Below the pieces are notes generated by a model. That model had not been told where the DNA came from. It ran no database searches and saw only the letters and a list, made by a program, of their open reading frames with translations. From contig NZ_NFLV01000005.1 in the NCBI RefSeq assembly GCF_002161065.1, positions 62,001-126,000 on the forward strand: DNA of 64,000 bases. Direction: 5' to 3'. The position numbers and the translations under genes are program-made. Shown piece after piece: positions 9,269 to 19,293 of this stretch. This stretch comes from Eubacterium sp. An11. Lineage in GTDB: Bacteria > Bacillota > Clostridia > Lachnospirales > Lachnospiraceae. Each line of letters begins with the position of its first letter. The first letter of the stretch is position 1.

Positions 9269-9958
9269 TCACAGCATTCTCAATTTGCCGTTCTTGAAAT
9301 AATAAATATTCTCCCATTTATACCCAAATACAGAACCCGGTCTGGAAATATGAGGTTCAAAAGTAAAATACGAAACATCTTTTAATTTTCTCTGATTCCC
9401 CTTTTCAATATAAATGCGGTCTTCACTTTTCTTCTCAATGGAATGTCCTAAATTTCCCAGGAAATCCAAATTGATAAAACCTTTCGAAACAATTCTGTCA
9501 TTCATATGATAAAACAGCTCTTCAAAAGTTGTTCTTGCATCCACAAAATCCAATAATTCCTGATGAAGTCTTTGTTCCATCAGCAGACCGGCTTTCCATT
9601 CCGCATTTTGAATATCATCTATATCATCAACCACATGACCCTCTTCAATGATTATGGTTCTGGCAAAATCGCCCCATATGTGATTACACTGAGGGCTGAG
9701 ATCAATGGTTACGATATCGTTTTCTTCTATGTATCTATCAGAAGTCTTATACTCTTTTCCTGACACAGACTTTGTTGTCTCATCTCCTGAAAAAATAAAT
9801 GCGCCGATATCCCAGTACCAGAACGAATCTGCACCCAGTTCCAGCATTTTATCTTCACATAACTTCCTTGCCTGAGTTAATTTCATTCCAGGCATAATCA
9901 TCTTCCTGATAAAATCCATAGTCTGTTTTGCAATGAGTTGTACCTCTTGATTATCCAT
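9269..9958 (-). CDS. M24-family metallopeptidase (aminopeptidase P / methionine aminopeptidase fold)
   Basis: 229 aa from the ATG at 9958, preceded by TTGGAG; an upstream ATG at 10000 lies inside the next gene and has no ribosome site. All five M24 metal ligands are visible: Asp in VTIDLSP, Asp in GDFART, His in LGHSIE, Glu in FEPH, Glu in KWENIYYF. It is short, with no creatinase-type N-terminal domain, so it resembles a free-standing peptidase domain. Substrate unknown. It overlaps no other gene when this start is used. Confidence 0.8.
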   Translation of the reverse strand: MDNQEVQLIAKQTMDFIRKMIMPGMKLTQARKLCEDKMLELGADSFWYWDIGAFIFSGDETTKSVSGKEYKTSDRYIEENDIVTIDLSPQCNHIWGDFARTIIIEEGHVVDDIDDIQNAEWKAGLLMEQRLHQELLDFVDARTTFEELFYHMNDRIVSKGFINLDFLGNLGHSIEKKSEDRIYIEKGNQRKLKDVSYFTFEPHISRPGSVFGYKWENIYYFKNGKLRML

Positions 9959-9987
9959 ATAATTTCTCCAATAGTTTGAGACATCTG

Positions 9988-10425
9988 TTACTCCAGCCAT
10001 TGAATAAACGCTGTTTTGTCTGTGCTGTTATATCCGGCCTTCACATAAAAGTTTAGCGTACTTTGTTTTTTGGAACCTGTCAGCAGCATCATTTTATAAC
10101 AATTGTTTTTTATGGCAATTTCTTTCGCACGGTTGAGACATTCCGTAGCATACCCCCGCCCTCTGTACTTCTCATGTGTGACTACATTTTCTATAAAAGC
10201 ATATGGCCGGACATTTCTGGTGAGATTGGGGATAATCACGCACACACAGGAGGATACAAGAATTCCATCCACCTCATTTAAAATAATATGATGATTCCTG
10301 TCCCCCTGAATCGTCTCCCATGTTTCTCTCAGATTCTGCGAGTCCTGCGGAATCTTATCTTCATGTAGATGCAAATATAACTGAAGTAGATTGTTCAAAT
10401 CATTTTTCGTTGCTTCCCTTACCAT
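9988..10425 (-). CDS. GNAT-family N-acetyltransferase
   Basis: 145 aa. MVREATKNDLNNLLQLYLHLHED start, an acetyl-CoA loop KYRGRGYATECL, and C-terminal SKKQSTLNFYVKAGY mark a GNAT enzyme; the LLTGSKKQ signature is typical of small uncharacterised members. The M24 peptidase gene follows after about 30 bases, so the two may be co-transcribed. Confidence 0.85.
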   Translation of the reverse strand: MVREATKNDLNNLLQLYLHLHEDKIPQDSQNLRETWETIQGDRNHHIILNEVDGILVSSCVCVIIPNLTRNVRPYAFIENVVTHEKYRGRGYATECLNRAKEIAIKNNCYKMMLLTGSKKQSTLNFYVKAGYNSTDKTAFIQWLE

Positions 10426-10473
10426 TATGTTTCACCTCTCTAGGTAACGGCTTAATTATTTTGCCGTTCTTCG

Positions 10474-10635
10474 TTACGGCGTCACTACCGGCTTACCATC
10501 TTTATCAAGCAGCGGAGTAAAACCTGCTGCATTTCCGTTCCTATGGAATACATACTGCACTCCGGTTTCGGTGTCCACCCAGATTTCAATCACATCGACG
10601 GTTCCCTGCTGATAAATCTTTTTAAAACGTTCCAT
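10474..10635 (-). CDS. Small DUF6440-like protein
   Basis: 53 aa from the ATG at 10635 with AAGGAG ten bases upstream. The frame extends to 10740 but that part has no ribosome site. The sequence MERFKKIYQQGTVDVIEIW and a YVFHRNGNAAGFTPLLD motif match the small beta-rich proteins called DUF6440, common in Firmicutes accessory regions. Function unknown. Confidence 0.65.
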   Translation of the reverse strand: MERFKKIYQQGTVDVIEIWVDTETGVQYVFHRNGNAAGFTPLLDKDGKPVVTP

Positions 10636-10815
10636 ACTCTTCTTTCTCCTTAATGTATAAATGTAAATATTTTGCATTTTTTCAACATTTCGGTCATCTT
10701 TATTTAGAATAGAATACCATAAAAACGTTTGCCTTGGCAATTTCTGCTTTCAGAAGTTTCAGAAACCGCAGGGCCGACTTTTTGCCGTTACATTTTTGCG
10801 AAATTTGACTACAAC

Positions 10816-10850
10816 AAAAACCCCAGTGCTGCAACACTGGAGTTTTCTAT
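10816..10850 (-). terminator. Terminator after the ACT-domain gene
   Basis: CCAGTG pairs with CACTGG across a short loop, flanked by AAAA/TTTT runs. On the minus strand the stem is followed by TTTTTGTTG, so it ends the transcript of the ACT-domain gene. Confidence 0.7.
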
Positions 10851-10936
10851 TCCTATTTTAAACCGGCAGGGCTTAAAGCCGCAGCCTGCTCCGGCCATTA
10901 AACAAGGGCTGTCTGCTCTGTGCCGCCGTTATGGAG

Positions 10937-11305
10937 CTATTCTATGATTTTATAACCTGCCCGACTGAGAGCATCCAGCGCCTTCTGATAATTTTCTTCT
11001 TTTGTCAGTATATAATCGGTGCAAAAGGTCGATATGGCAAAAATTCCAATCTTGTTTTCTGCCAGTATGCGGGAAATGTCCGCCAGTATTCCGATAAGTG
11101 AAAAATCCAGCATGCCCTGAATCCGAAACATCCTCCATCCGTCTTCCCGGCTCGTCGTGTTGTCCGGCACCTTGTCTGTCGGGCACACCAGCGAATTCTC
11201 CTCATCGGTTTTGCCCGTAAAACAAAACTCTGTATGTTGGTCCACAAGTGAGTAATCCTCAACTTTACACACAGAAAAATTACCAGGCAGTTTCCTGATT
11301 TCCAT
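10937..11305 (-). CDS. ACT-domain protein
   Basis: 122 aa from the ATG at 11305, which has GAGGAGG seven bases upstream; the longer frame to 11392 is unsupported. It appears to hold two ACT-like halves: MEIRKLPGNFSVCKVEDY and FRIQGMLDFSLIGILADISRILAENKIGIFAISTF. Free-standing ACT proteins bind amino acids and regulate enzymes; the ligand here is unknown. It lies 83 bases after the ABC permease gene on the same strand. Confidence 0.75.
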   Translation of the reverse strand: MEIRKLPGNFSVCKVEDYSLVDQHTEFCFTGKTDEENSLVCPTDKVPDNTTSREDGWRMFRIQGMLDFSLIGILADISRILAENKIGIFAISTFCTDYILTKEENYQKALDALSRAGYKIIE

Positions 11306-11388
11306 GGTCAAACCTCCTCTGTAAATGTACAATATTTTTCTTCGCAGTGCGCGTCTGCGCAAATTCTGTCTTTGCTTTGGCGTCGGTA

Positions 11389-14300
11389 TCACTCCACGCT
11401 CTTTAGTGATTCCACCATATCGATCTTCCTGAGCTTGAAGTACATCATTCCGTTGATGATGAGGGAGAACAATATGGTAAACAGCAGGCTGTAAAGGTAA
11501 CTGGTGCCGTGGATGATTCTTCCGAACATGACAGAATCCACTTCCACCGTCTGGATGATGAACAGGTGAAGGACTTTGCCAAGAATGCAGCCCAGAGCGG
11601 CTCCAATGAAGGTCAGGAGGATATTCTCCCTGTATACATACTCGGCCACTTCTATATCATAGAACCCCAGCACCTTCAGGGTAGCCAGCTCCCGTTTCCG
11701 CTCAGCGATATTGACGGTGTTCAAGTTATAAAGAACCACGAAGGCCAGCATGCCTGCGGAGATGATGAGAACGATGATGACCAGGTTCAGGCTTCGAAGC
11801 ATATCGTCCAGCTGCTGTTCCATGTCGCTCATATAGCTTACGTTCAGGACACCGTCTTCTTTCAGGAGGCTTTCGCCCACTGCCTGCAGCTGGTCTTCCG
11901 AAGAAGAGTCCGCTCCATCATCCATGATGAAAAGAATGGTATTATTTTCCGGCATCGCACCGTATACGGTCTCATAATAAGCCGGCGTCATGTACATGTA
12001 GTGGCCCAGATAATTCTCACAGATATGTTCGATATAGACCGGCTTGTTGCCGTCTTCCTGGTCTTTGATATAAATGGTGTCACCCACCTCAACATCCAGC
12101 AGCTTTGCCGTCTTTTCATTGATGATCACCCCGTTATCTGACAGAGTGTATTCCTCTCCCGTTTTCCGGTCATGGAAATCCACGAACCGGGCCACTTCCT
12201 CTTTATCATCCGGGAAAACGCACTGGTACACTTCCCGTTCTGTACCTTTCTCATTGACCAGCGTCAGGCTCTGCATATCCACATCCATGTACCGTTCGAC
12301 ACCATTTTCTTCGCTGAGAATCTGATGGAGATTATTTCTCTCATCTTCTGTGATATCCTCGTCCAGATAGACGCTGGCATCGTAAAACTGAATCTCGTCG
12401 TACTGCAGGGCAGCGATCTCATAACAGGAGTCTTTCAGGCCGAAGCCCACCAGCATGAGAGCCATACAGCCGCCAATTCCAAAAATAGTCATGAAAAAAC
12501 GTTTCTTATAGCGCATGAGATTCCGGATGGTGGACTTCCAGGTAAAATTCAGATGTCTCCAGATAACCGGAATCCATTCCAGAAGTACCCGGCGGCCATT
12601 TTTCGGCGCCGGCGGCCGCATCAGCACCGACGGCTGCGCATTCAGCTCCCGCCAGCAGGAGAAGAAGGTGGCAAACATGGTGCAGAAAATGGCGATACCT
12701 GACGCCATAAAACCGTAGCTCCAGTCATATGGCACCAAAATCTGCGGAAGATGCGGATATAAAATGCTGTAGGCGTAGATGATGATATACGGAAATACTT
12801 TTTCCCCAAACAGAACGCCGATCACACTTCCTCCCACAGTGGCGAGGAAAGCGTACCCCAGGTATTTGGAAGCGATGGCCAGCTGGCCGTATCCCAGAGC
12901 TTTCATGGTCCCGATGGCCGTTCTCTGCTCTTCCACCATCCGGGTCATGCTGGTCAGACTGATCAGCGCCGCCACCAGGAAAAACAATACCGGGAAGACC
13001 TTGCCGATGGCGCCCAGCCTCTCTGCATTTTCTCCGAAACTGCTGTTTTCAATCAGGGTGCTCCGGTCATACACGTACCACTCCGGGTCTTTTAAATCCG
13101 CAAGCTCCTGTCTGGCATCCTCGATTTCCTTTTCGCCATCAGCAATCTCCTTTTTGGCATCCTTTTTCCCCTGCTTATATTCTTTTCTGGCATCCTCCAG
13201 CTTTTTTTCGTTCTTTTTGATTTCTTCTTCGCCGTCGGCTATCTCTTTTTCTTTATCCTCAAGCTCTGCCCAGGCGTCATCGATCTGTTTCTGACCGGAT
13301 TCTATCTGCGTCCTGGCCGACGCCAGTTTTTTCTCGGTGGCATTCAGCGTTTTTTCCGTGGAGGCAAGCTCTTTCTCACCGTCAGAAAGTTCTTTTTCGG
13401 CATCCGTCAGCTGTTTCTCCGCCTTGGAATACGCGCTTTTCTCCGCCGCAATTTTCTGATTGAGGCCGCCGGCCTGCGTCTTCAGCTGCTCCAGCTGTTT
13501 TTGCAAACTGCTTCCATTCTGGCTGCCGGCATCTGCGGAATCTTTTTCCTGACCGGATTCAGCGGTGTGTGTCTCCGAACCTCCTGTTCCGGCACCGGCC
13601 TTCGCTGCCTGCTCCAGCGCGTCAATCTGCGACTGCAGCTTCTGATAAAGGGCCTCATCTTCCCTGATCTGATCTTCCAGTGTATCCAGCTGGGCTTTTC
13701 CGCTCTCTATCTGCTCCTCAGCATCCGGCTTTTTCTTCTCAAACTTCTTTTTCGCCTTCTCATACTGCTTCCAGCCTTTTTCTAAAGCCTTCTTGCCCTC
13801 CTCATACTCTTTTTGGGACTGATCCAGCTTTTTCTGCTGAGCATTGAGAGTATCCTTTGCGTTGGCGATCTGTTCCTTGCCGTCCGCAATCTCCTTTTTG
13901 GCATCCGCCAGCTCTTTCCTGCCGTCCTCAATCTCCTTTTTGGCTTTTTTCAGTTCCTTCCTGGCTTTCTTTTTGCCATCCGCCAGTTCCTTTTCCGCGT
14001 CGGCAATCTCATCCTCGGCATCCTTCACGATCTCATCTTTGCGGATGACGCCTCTCTCTTCAGCTGCGTCTTCCACCAGATTCTGCACACGGTCGATCTT
14101 CTCATCGTAAGCGTCAGTAAAAGCCGTAAGCGTTTTTGCGCCCTCGACCTTGAGGTATACCTCCGTAAATGTATCCAGGGTAAAGGTGTCTTCTGGCACC
14201 ACCACAAAGGCATAAATATTACCTGTCCCGATGGTGGCGCTGCCCCGGCCAAAGGAGACATAGGCCGCCGTATTGCCCCGGCCCACCACTGTCAGGGTGT

Positions 14301-14784
14301 CTGTGCTTAGAGTGTCAGATACCGGGTCTTCCGTTCCCGACGTCAGCACGATCTCATCGCCGATCTGATAATCGGAGGCGTCATCCACCAGACACTCGCC
14401 CACGGTTTCCGGCATCCTGCCCTCCGAGACGGTGATCTGGTTCATCTCCTTCTGGGCACCCATCACATGGAGCACCCGCTGATCGTCTTCCGTGTTATGG
14501 AGAAAATCCGCGCTGTAGGCGCCCTCCGCCAGCTCCACGCCGTCGATATTCTGAAAGGCTTCCACGTCATCCTCCGTCACGCCGTAGGTGCTGAGCGCCT
14601 TGATGTCCATAAGATTTTCCGAATCAAAATAAGCGTCGCCGGTGATGCGCATATCCGGCTCCGAAGCCCGGATTCCGGAAAAAAACGCCACCCCCAGCGC
14701 CACGATAAATAAAATGGACAGAAAACGCCCCGGGCTCTTGCGAATCTCCATATAAAAATCTTTCCACATTGCTTTCTTTTTCAT
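11389..14784 (-). CDS. FtsX/MacB-type ABC transporter permease with long periplasm-facing coiled coil
   Basis: 1131 aa. A transmembrane helix near residues 18-36, an extracellular domain, then about 300 residues (258-561) of Lys/Glu/Ala heptads such as KEIADGKEQIANAK, which should form a long antiparallel coiled coil. A membrane block follows with an FtsX domain near 600-720, a second extracellular domain (about 790-990) and a C-terminal FtsX domain. A Gly/Ser-rich stretch near residue 400 probably forms the hairpin tip. Such permeases are mechanotransmission exporters or regulators rather than classic pore importers. The ATPase partner lies directly upstream. Substrate unknown. Confidence 0.9.
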   Translation of the reverse strand: MKKKAMWKDFYMEIRKSPGRFLSILFIVALGVAFFSGIRASEPDMRITGDAYFDSENLMDIKALSTYGVTEDDVEAFQNIDGVELAEGAYSADFLHNTEDDQRVLHVMGAQKEMNQITVSEGRMPETVGECLVDDASDYQIGDEIVLTSGTEDPVSDTLSTDTLTVVGRGNTAAYVSFGRGSATIGTGNIYAFVVVPEDTFTLDTFTEVYLKVEGAKTLTAFTDAYDEKIDRVQNLVEDAAEERGVIRKDEIVKDAEDEIADAEKELADGKKKARKELKKAKKEIEDGRKELADAKKEIADGKEQIANAKDTLNAQQKKLDQSQKEYEEGKKALEKGWKQYEKAKKKFEKKKPDAEEQIESGKAQLDTLEDQIREDEALYQKLQSQIDALEQAAKAGAGTGGSETHTAESGQEKDSADAGSQNGSSLQKQLEQLKTQAGGLNQKIAAEKSAYSKAEKQLTDAEKELSDGEKELASTEKTLNATEKKLASARTQIESGQKQIDDAWAELEDKEKEIADGEEEIKKNEKKLEDARKEYKQGKKDAKKEIADGEKEIEDARQELADLKDPEWYVYDRSTLIENSSFGENAERLGAIGKVFPVLFFLVAALISLTSMTRMVEEQRTAIGTMKALGYGQLAIASKYLGYAFLATVGGSVIGVLFGEKVFPYIIIYAYSILYPHLPQILVPYDWSYGFMASGIAIFCTMFATFFSCWRELNAQPSVLMRPPAPKNGRRVLLEWIPVIWRHLNFTWKSTIRNLMRYKKRFFMTIFGIGGCMALMLVGFGLKDSCYEIAALQYDEIQFYDASVYLDEDITEDERNNLHQILSEENGVERYMDVDMQSLTLVNEKGTEREVYQCVFPDDKEEVARFVDFHDRKTGEEYTLSDNGVIINEKTAKLLDVEVGDTIYIKDQEDGNKPVYIEHICENYLGHYMYMTPAYYETVYGAMPENNTILFIMDDGADSSSEDQLQAVGESLLKEDGVLNVSYMSDMEQQLDDMLRSLNLVIIVLIISAGMLAFVVLYNLNTVNIAERKRELATLKVLGFYDIEVAEYVYRENILLTFIGAALGCILGKVLHLFIIQTVEVDSVMFGRIIHGTSYLYSLLFTILFSLIINGMMYFKLRKIDMVESLKSVE

Positions 14785-14870
14785 TGGCCGATTCTGCCCC
14801 CTCTGTCGCTGCTATCCACCCGCCTGTCGTGCATCCGTCTTTCCACCTCTGCGATCGGTTTCCCTGTCGT

Positions 14871-15575
14871 CTACCACTCGATTGTCTCCACTGAAACAGG
14901 ATGTTCATTTACTGACATATCCGACACCCTTCCGTTCTTAATCTTTATGACCCTGTCCGCCATGGGCGCAATGGCTGAATTATGAGTGATGAGCACCACT
15001 GTCATTCCCTTTTCCCGGCAGGTATCCTGAAGAAGTTTCAAAATCGCTTTGCCGGTGTTGTAATCCAGAGCACCTGTAGGCTCGTCGCAGAGCAGAAGCT
15101 TCGGATTCTTGGCAAGAGCCCTGGCGATGGATACCCGCTGCTGCTCACCGCCGGAGAGCTGTGCCGGGAAATTATCCATCCGGTCACCAAGTCCCACCTC
15201 CCGAAGTACCTCTGCGGCATCCATAGGGTCCTTGCAGATCTGCAGCGCCAGCTCCACATTTTCCAGGGCGGTCAGATTCGGGATCAAGTTATAAAACTGG
15301 AACACAAATCCGATATCATCCCGGCGGTAAGCGGTCAGCTTTTTCCGGGAATACCCGGCGATATCCTGCCCATCCACCAGCACCTCGCCCTCCGAGGCCG
15401 TGTCCATACCGCCCAGAATATTGAGCACCGTGGTCTTGCCCGCACCGCTGGGACCGACAATGACGGCAAACTCTCCCTTTCCGATCTGAAAATCAATGCC
15501 TGCGGCGGCTTCGATGTCCACCTCGCCCATGTGGTATATTTTCTTTACATTTCTTAACTCCACAAATCCGCTCAT
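14871..15575 (-). CDS. ABC transporter ATP-binding protein, LolD/MacB type
   Basis: 234 aa from the ATG at 15575, which has AGGAGGAGCT upstream; a frame to 15629 has no ribosome site. Walker [10 protein letters not shown], signature [16 protein letters not shown], Walker [13 protein letters not shown] and the H-loop ITHNS are intact. The GALD form and length are typical of ATPases pairing with FtsX permeases. It is the first gene of a two-gene operon with the coiled-coil permease. Confidence 0.95.
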   Translation of the reverse strand: MSGFVELRNVKKIYHMGEVDIEAAAGIDFQIGKGEFAVIVGPSGAGKTTVLNILGGMDTASEGEVLVDGQDIAGYSRKKLTAYRRDDIGFVFQFYNLIPNLTALENVELALQICKDPMDAAEVLREVGLGDRMDNFPAQLSGGEQQRVSIARALAKNPKLLLCDEPTGALDYNTGKAILKLLQDTCREKGMTVVLITHNSAIAPMADRVIKIKNGRVSDMSVNEHPVSVETIEW

Positions 15576-15724
15576 AGCTCCTCCTGCCTGCGCCAGCGTT
15601 CTGGTCATATCTATGCCTGTCTTAGTCATTTTAGATAATTTTCAAGAAAAATTTTCCTTCAACTAAGAAGATTATACCACAGACTGCACAAAATGACTGT
15701 GAAAATATGATTATTATTCTGCCA

Positions 15725-15890
15725 TCACACTGGCGGCAAATCCACCTTTTGGATGATCTGTTTTGCTGACAGAAGGCAGTCCTTTGGTATTCCATCGCAC
15801 AGCGCTTTCATTCCTCTGGCAAAGCCGGAACACTGCGCTTCCCCGTATACGAGGGCACCCCAGGCCGTATTGGCGTTGTTGTACTGCCAT
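15725..15890 (-). pseudogene. Remnant of a transglutaminase-like protein
   Basis: Read on the minus strand from about 15890 to a TGA at 15727-15725 the frame gives YNNANTAWGALVYGEAQCSG then FARGMKALCDGIP. This matches the core of bacterial transglutaminase-like domains, with the catalytic Cys in the usual A-x-C-x-G-[FY]-A context. The His/Asp part of the triad and both ends of the protein are missing, and there is no start codon with a ribosome site. I read it as a decayed gene fragment lying between the ABC operon and spoVG. Confidence 0.6.
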
Positions 15891-15922
15891 CCTATCCGCC
15901 GCAGCGCGATCCTTGCGGAGCG

Positions 15923-15966
15923 TTTTTTATTTCATAGGAATGCAATTTCCCATGAAATAAAAAAAA
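15923..15966. repeat. Dispersed hairpin repeat, copy 1
   Basis: A near-perfect inverted repeat, TTTTTTATTTCATAGGA paired with TCCCATGAAATAAAAAA, across a loop of about 8 bases. A second copy of the same sequence lies at 51541-51575, also next to a terminator. It can act as a terminator on either strand. Two related copies suggest a small mobile or propagated element. Confidence 0.65.
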
Positions 15967-16010
15967 TGACCTTCCATAATTCCTGCAAATATGTCTTACG
16001 GAAGGTCATC
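15958..16010 (-). terminator. Terminator after spoVG
   Basis: On the minus strand ATGACCTTCC pairs with GGAAGGTCAT, followed by eight T. It ends the glgC-glgD-spoVG strand run. Confidence 0.85.
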
Positions 16011-16033
16011 ATCCTTGATTATCTGATATATAC

Positions 16034-16336
16034 TTAAATCACCGCTTCCACAGCCGGCTCTTCGCTCTCTTCCTCCACTTCTTCCATGAGTTCCTCATAT
16101 TTTTTGAGAACCATGGTCTGGACAATATCACGGGTCTCGGAGTTGATCGGGTGCGCAATGTCGCGATATTCACCATCAGCGGCCTTACGGCTCGGCATAG
16201 CGATGAACAGCCCCTTCTCTCCTTCAATGATCTTGATATCGTGCACCACAAATGCGTTGTCAAATGTGATGGATACGACCGCCTTCATTTTGCCCTCTTT
16301 TGATATTCTGCGAATGCGTATGTCTGTAATCTGCAT
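16034..16336 (-). CDS. spoVG: Septation/sporulation regulator SpoVG
   Basis: 100 aa with the family signature [44 protein letters not shown] and YRDIAHPIN. SpoVG is a small nucleic-acid-binding protein that affects asymmetric septation and many post-exponential genes. The length is usual, with an acidic C-terminal tail. It lies 29 bases downstream of glgD on the same strand, so glycogen genes and spoVG may share transcripts. Confidence 0.97.
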   Translation of the reverse strand: MQITDIRIRRISKEGKMKAVVSITFDNAFVVHDIKIIEGEKGLFIAMPSRKAADGEYRDIAHPINSETRDIVQTMVLKKYEELMEEVEEESEEPAVEAVI

Positions 16337-16365
16337 GTGTAATCCTCCTGAAGAATGTTCTGAAA

Positions 16366-17490
16366 TTATAAAATATACCGCACATTCTTTTCTACTACTA
16401 TTTTAATCTCCCCATCGGTTCCAATATAATTCGTACCAGGACGAAGGGTATCGCGGCTCTCCACGATACAATTCTCAATGTAAGAATCATCACCGATGTA
16501 AACATCATTTAAAATAATAGAATTCTTGATGGTGCAGTTATTTCCAATATAAACGTCCTTGAACAGCACGGAATTCTCCACCTTGCCGTTGATGATACAG
16601 CCGGAAGAAATGATGCTGTTTCTGATATCTGAACCTGCATTATATTTTGCCGGTGGCAGGTCGTCCACCTTGGAATATACATCCGGATATTCTTTAAAGA
16701 AGTAATCCCGGACGTCCTTTTTCAGGAAATCCATATTTGTCTTATAGTAAGACTCCACGGTGGCAATGTTGCGCCAGTAAGTGTCCAGCTTGTAGCCGTA
16801 GATCTTACGAACATTTTTATAGCGGACAAGGACATCTTTTACAAAGTCATGCCGGTCTTCTTTCGCACAGCGCTCCAGAATCTCGATCAGATGCCGTCTC
16901 CGGATAATGTACACGCCGATGGATACGTTGTTGGATTCAGCAACCAGCGGCTTCTCCTCGAAATCTACGATACGCTCGTTCTCATCCAGTTTGAGGATAC
17001 CAAACCGGGTCAGATCGTCGTCCTTATCGGACATCTTAGTGTACACCACCGTGATATCCGCGTTCTTTTCGATATGTCTGTCCAGTACCTTTCCGTAATC
17101 CAGCTTATAAATGCCGTCGCCGGCAGCAATGATCACGTACGGTTCATGACTTTTCTTTAAATAGTCGATGTTCTGATACAGCGCATCTGCCGTGCCCTGA
17201 TACCAGAAGTTATTGTCTTTGGTCACAGTCGGTGTGAAAACGTAAAGCCCGCCCTGCTTTCTTCCAAAATCCCACCACTTGCTTGAGCTTAAATGCTCGT
17301 TGAGGGAACGGGCATTGAACTGTGGAAATACCGCCACTTTATTTACCTTGGAGTTGGTCATATTACTCAGGGCAAAATCGATGGCCCGGTAGCTGCCTGC
17401 GATCGGCAGCGCCGCAATGGCCCGCTTGTCGGACAATTTACCAATTCTCTTATTATTACCGCCTGCTAAAATAATACCTATCGCCTTCAT
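16366..17490 (-). CDS. glgD: Glucose-1-phosphate adenylyltransferase subunit GlgD
   Basis: 374 aa. Nucleotidyltransferase start [15 protein letters not shown], then a C-terminal left-handed beta helix made of hexapeptide repeats ([20 protein letters not shown]). GlgD is the regulatory partner of GlgC in Firmicutes, forming ADP-glucose pyrophosphorylase, the first step of glycogen synthesis. The catalytic G-x-G-x-R-L signature of GlgC is altered, as expected for this subunit. It follows glgC by 16 bases. Confidence 0.95.
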   Translation of the reverse strand: MKAIGIILAGGNNKRIGKLSDKRAIAALPIAGSYRAIDFALSNMTNSKVNKVAVFPQFNARSLNEHLSSSKWWDFGRKQGGLYVFTPTVTKDNNFWYQGTADALYQNIDYLKKSHEPYVIIAAGDGIYKLDYGKVLDRHIEKNADITVVYTKMSDKDDDLTRFGILKLDENERIVDFEEKPLVAESNNVSIGVYIIRRRHLIEILERCAKEDRHDFVKDVLVRYKNVRKIYGYKLDTYWRNIATVESYYKTNMDFLKKDVRDYFFKEYPDVYSKVDDLPPAKYNAGSDIRNSIISSGCIINGKVENSVLFKDVYIGNNCTIKNSIILNDVYIGDDSYIENCIVESRDTLRPGTNYIGTDGEIKIVVEKNVRYIL

Positions 17491-17506
17491 CTATGTCACC
17501 TGCCCC

Positions 17507-18769
17507 CTACTGTCTGATAATGGATTCACCGCTTGCCAGAATACCGTCCGGATAATCTTCCGCGGTGGTTGTTCCCACGATGGCAACATTCTTGCCAATC
17601 CTTACATTTGCCGGGATAACGGAACCCTCCCCGATGGTTACCAGTCCGCCGTTATAAATGTTCGGCTTGAACTTATTCGGCACTTCCTCGAACGCTCCCA
17701 GTTCCGTGTTCTCGCCGATCACTGAATTCTCGGCAATGATAGCCTTCTCGATTCTCGCGCCGGCCTTTATCACAGTGCCGTTCATGATGATGGAATTGGT
17801 GATAAACGCTCCCTCTTCCACCGTAACGCCGGAACCGATGACAGAGTTATAAATCTCTCCATAAACCTCTGTGCCTTCACCGACAATACATCCGCTTACC
17901 TTTGCATTTTCTGAGAAATACTGCGGAGGGAGTACGGTGTTCTTCGTGTAGATCCTCCAGAATTCTTCATACAGATTAAACTCCGGTATGATATCGATCA
18001 GCTCCATGTTGGCTTCCCAGTATGCGGAAAGAGTTCCCACATCCTTCCAGTATCCCTGGTAATTATAAGCCATGATCTTATCGCCTCTCTCATGACAATA
18101 CGGGATGACATGCATACCAAAATCGCAGCCGGACTGATTCTTCAGGCGCTCCAGTGCATCTTTCAAAACATCCCAGTTAAAAATGTAAATACCCATGGAC
18201 GCCTTATTGCTTCTCGGTTTCTCCGGTTTCTCTTCAAACTCAATGACCTGATTATTCTCATCAGTGATGACCAGACCGAAACGGCTGGCATCTTCCCACG
18301 GAACTTCATAAGTTGCCAGAGTAATCTTGGCATCATTCTTTTTATGAAATTCCAGCATAAGTTCATAATCCATCTTATAAATATGGTCACCGCCAAGGAT
18401 AATCACGTAGTCCGGATGATAATACTCCATGAACTCCATGTTCTGATAAATCGCATTGGCTGTTCCTGTGTACCAGTCTGTATTCTCGCTTCTCTCATAT
18501 GGAGGAAGAATGGTCACGCCGCCGATGTTGCGGTCCAGGTCCCACGGAATACCGATTCCTATGTGCTGATTCAATCTGAGTGGCTGATACTGGGTCAGGA
18601 CTCCGACTGTATCAATACCGGAATTGATACAGTTGCTCAGCGGGAAATCGATAATCTTGTATTTGCCGCCGAAAGCAACCGCCGGTTTTGCCAATTTAGA
18701 TGTTAAAACACCGAGACGGCTGCCTTGTCCGCCAGCCAGTAACATAGCTATCATTTCTTTTTTTATCAT
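17507..18769 (-). CDS. glgC: Glucose-1-phosphate adenylyltransferase GlgC
   Basis: 420 aa. Catalytic loop [39 protein letters not shown] and FEEKP motifs are all intact, followed by a left-handed beta helix. It makes ADP-glucose from glucose-1-phosphate and ATP for glycogen synthesis. First gene of the glgC-glgD unit; the start at 18769 has AAAGGGGTGA upstream. About 520 bases separate it from the divergent murC. Confidence 0.97.
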   Translation of the reverse strand: MIKKEMIAMLLAGGQGSRLGVLTSKLAKPAVAFGGKYKIIDFPLSNCINSGIDTVGVLTQYQPLRLNQHIGIGIPWDLDRNIGGVTILPPYERSENTDWYTGTANAIYQNMEFMEYYHPDYVIILGGDHIYKMDYELMLEFHKKNDAKITLATYEVPWEDASRFGLVITDENNQVIEFEEKPEKPRSNKASMGIYIFNWDVLKDALERLKNQSGCDFGMHVIPYCHERGDKIMAYNYQGYWKDVGTLSAYWEANMELIDIIPEFNLYEEFWRIYTKNTVLPPQYFSENAKVSGCIVGEGTEVYGEIYNSVIGSGVTVEEGAFITNSIIMNGTVIKAGARIEKAIIAENSVIGENTELGAFEEVPNKFKPNIYNGGLVTIGEGSVIPANVRIGKNVAIVGTTTAEDYPDGILASGESIIRQ

Positions 18770-19134
18770 AAAGAATCACCCCTTTGTCACATATATGCTT
18801 ATTATAGCACTCAACCTTCTAAATTAAAAGTATTTTAGCACAAAAAATTCATCATTTCCTAATTTTTTTTATCTATTTTGTACCATAATTCTCTTTGGAT
18901 TTTATTTTTTATAGACAAAATGTCATTTTTGTATGCAAATTGCTGGTTTTTTTCATCTACACTTTTCCTCTTTTGTCGAAATGTGGCTGGCAAACGCATT
19001 TGCCGCGCCCTTCCATCCCGTCATGACACCGCTTCCGGGCCGAACTTTCTTCCGGATAAAGATCCTCACCGGCCCCAGGCGCCTCCCCGGCGGCATTTTC
19101 CCCTCCCAGGGAAAATCCAGGTCCGAAGAAGGAC

Positions 19135-19163
19135 TTGAATCTGCCTTTTTGCTGCGGTATACT
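19135..19163 (+). promoter_or_regulatory. Sigma-A type promoter of murC
   Basis: TTGAAT, a 17-base spacer and TATACT, ending 130 bases before the murC start. It is the only good match in the 520-base glgC-murC gap, whose remainder shows no gene or obvious RNA. Confidence 0.7.
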
Positions 19164-19293
19164 AACGTAGAAAAATGAAGAGATATCCGCTGTATCCGCG
19201 GCTTTTCCGGACCGTCCGGCAGAGCCTGCGCCCGGGCGGAATCCATGTAAATGATTCTATAAATTTCAAGCAAGAGAAACAGAGGTAAAAAAA

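Noticed and set aside
18770-19134. A gene in the glgC-murC gap
   Set aside because: Short frames on both strands lack ribosome sites and family resemblance; only the murC promoter is supported.
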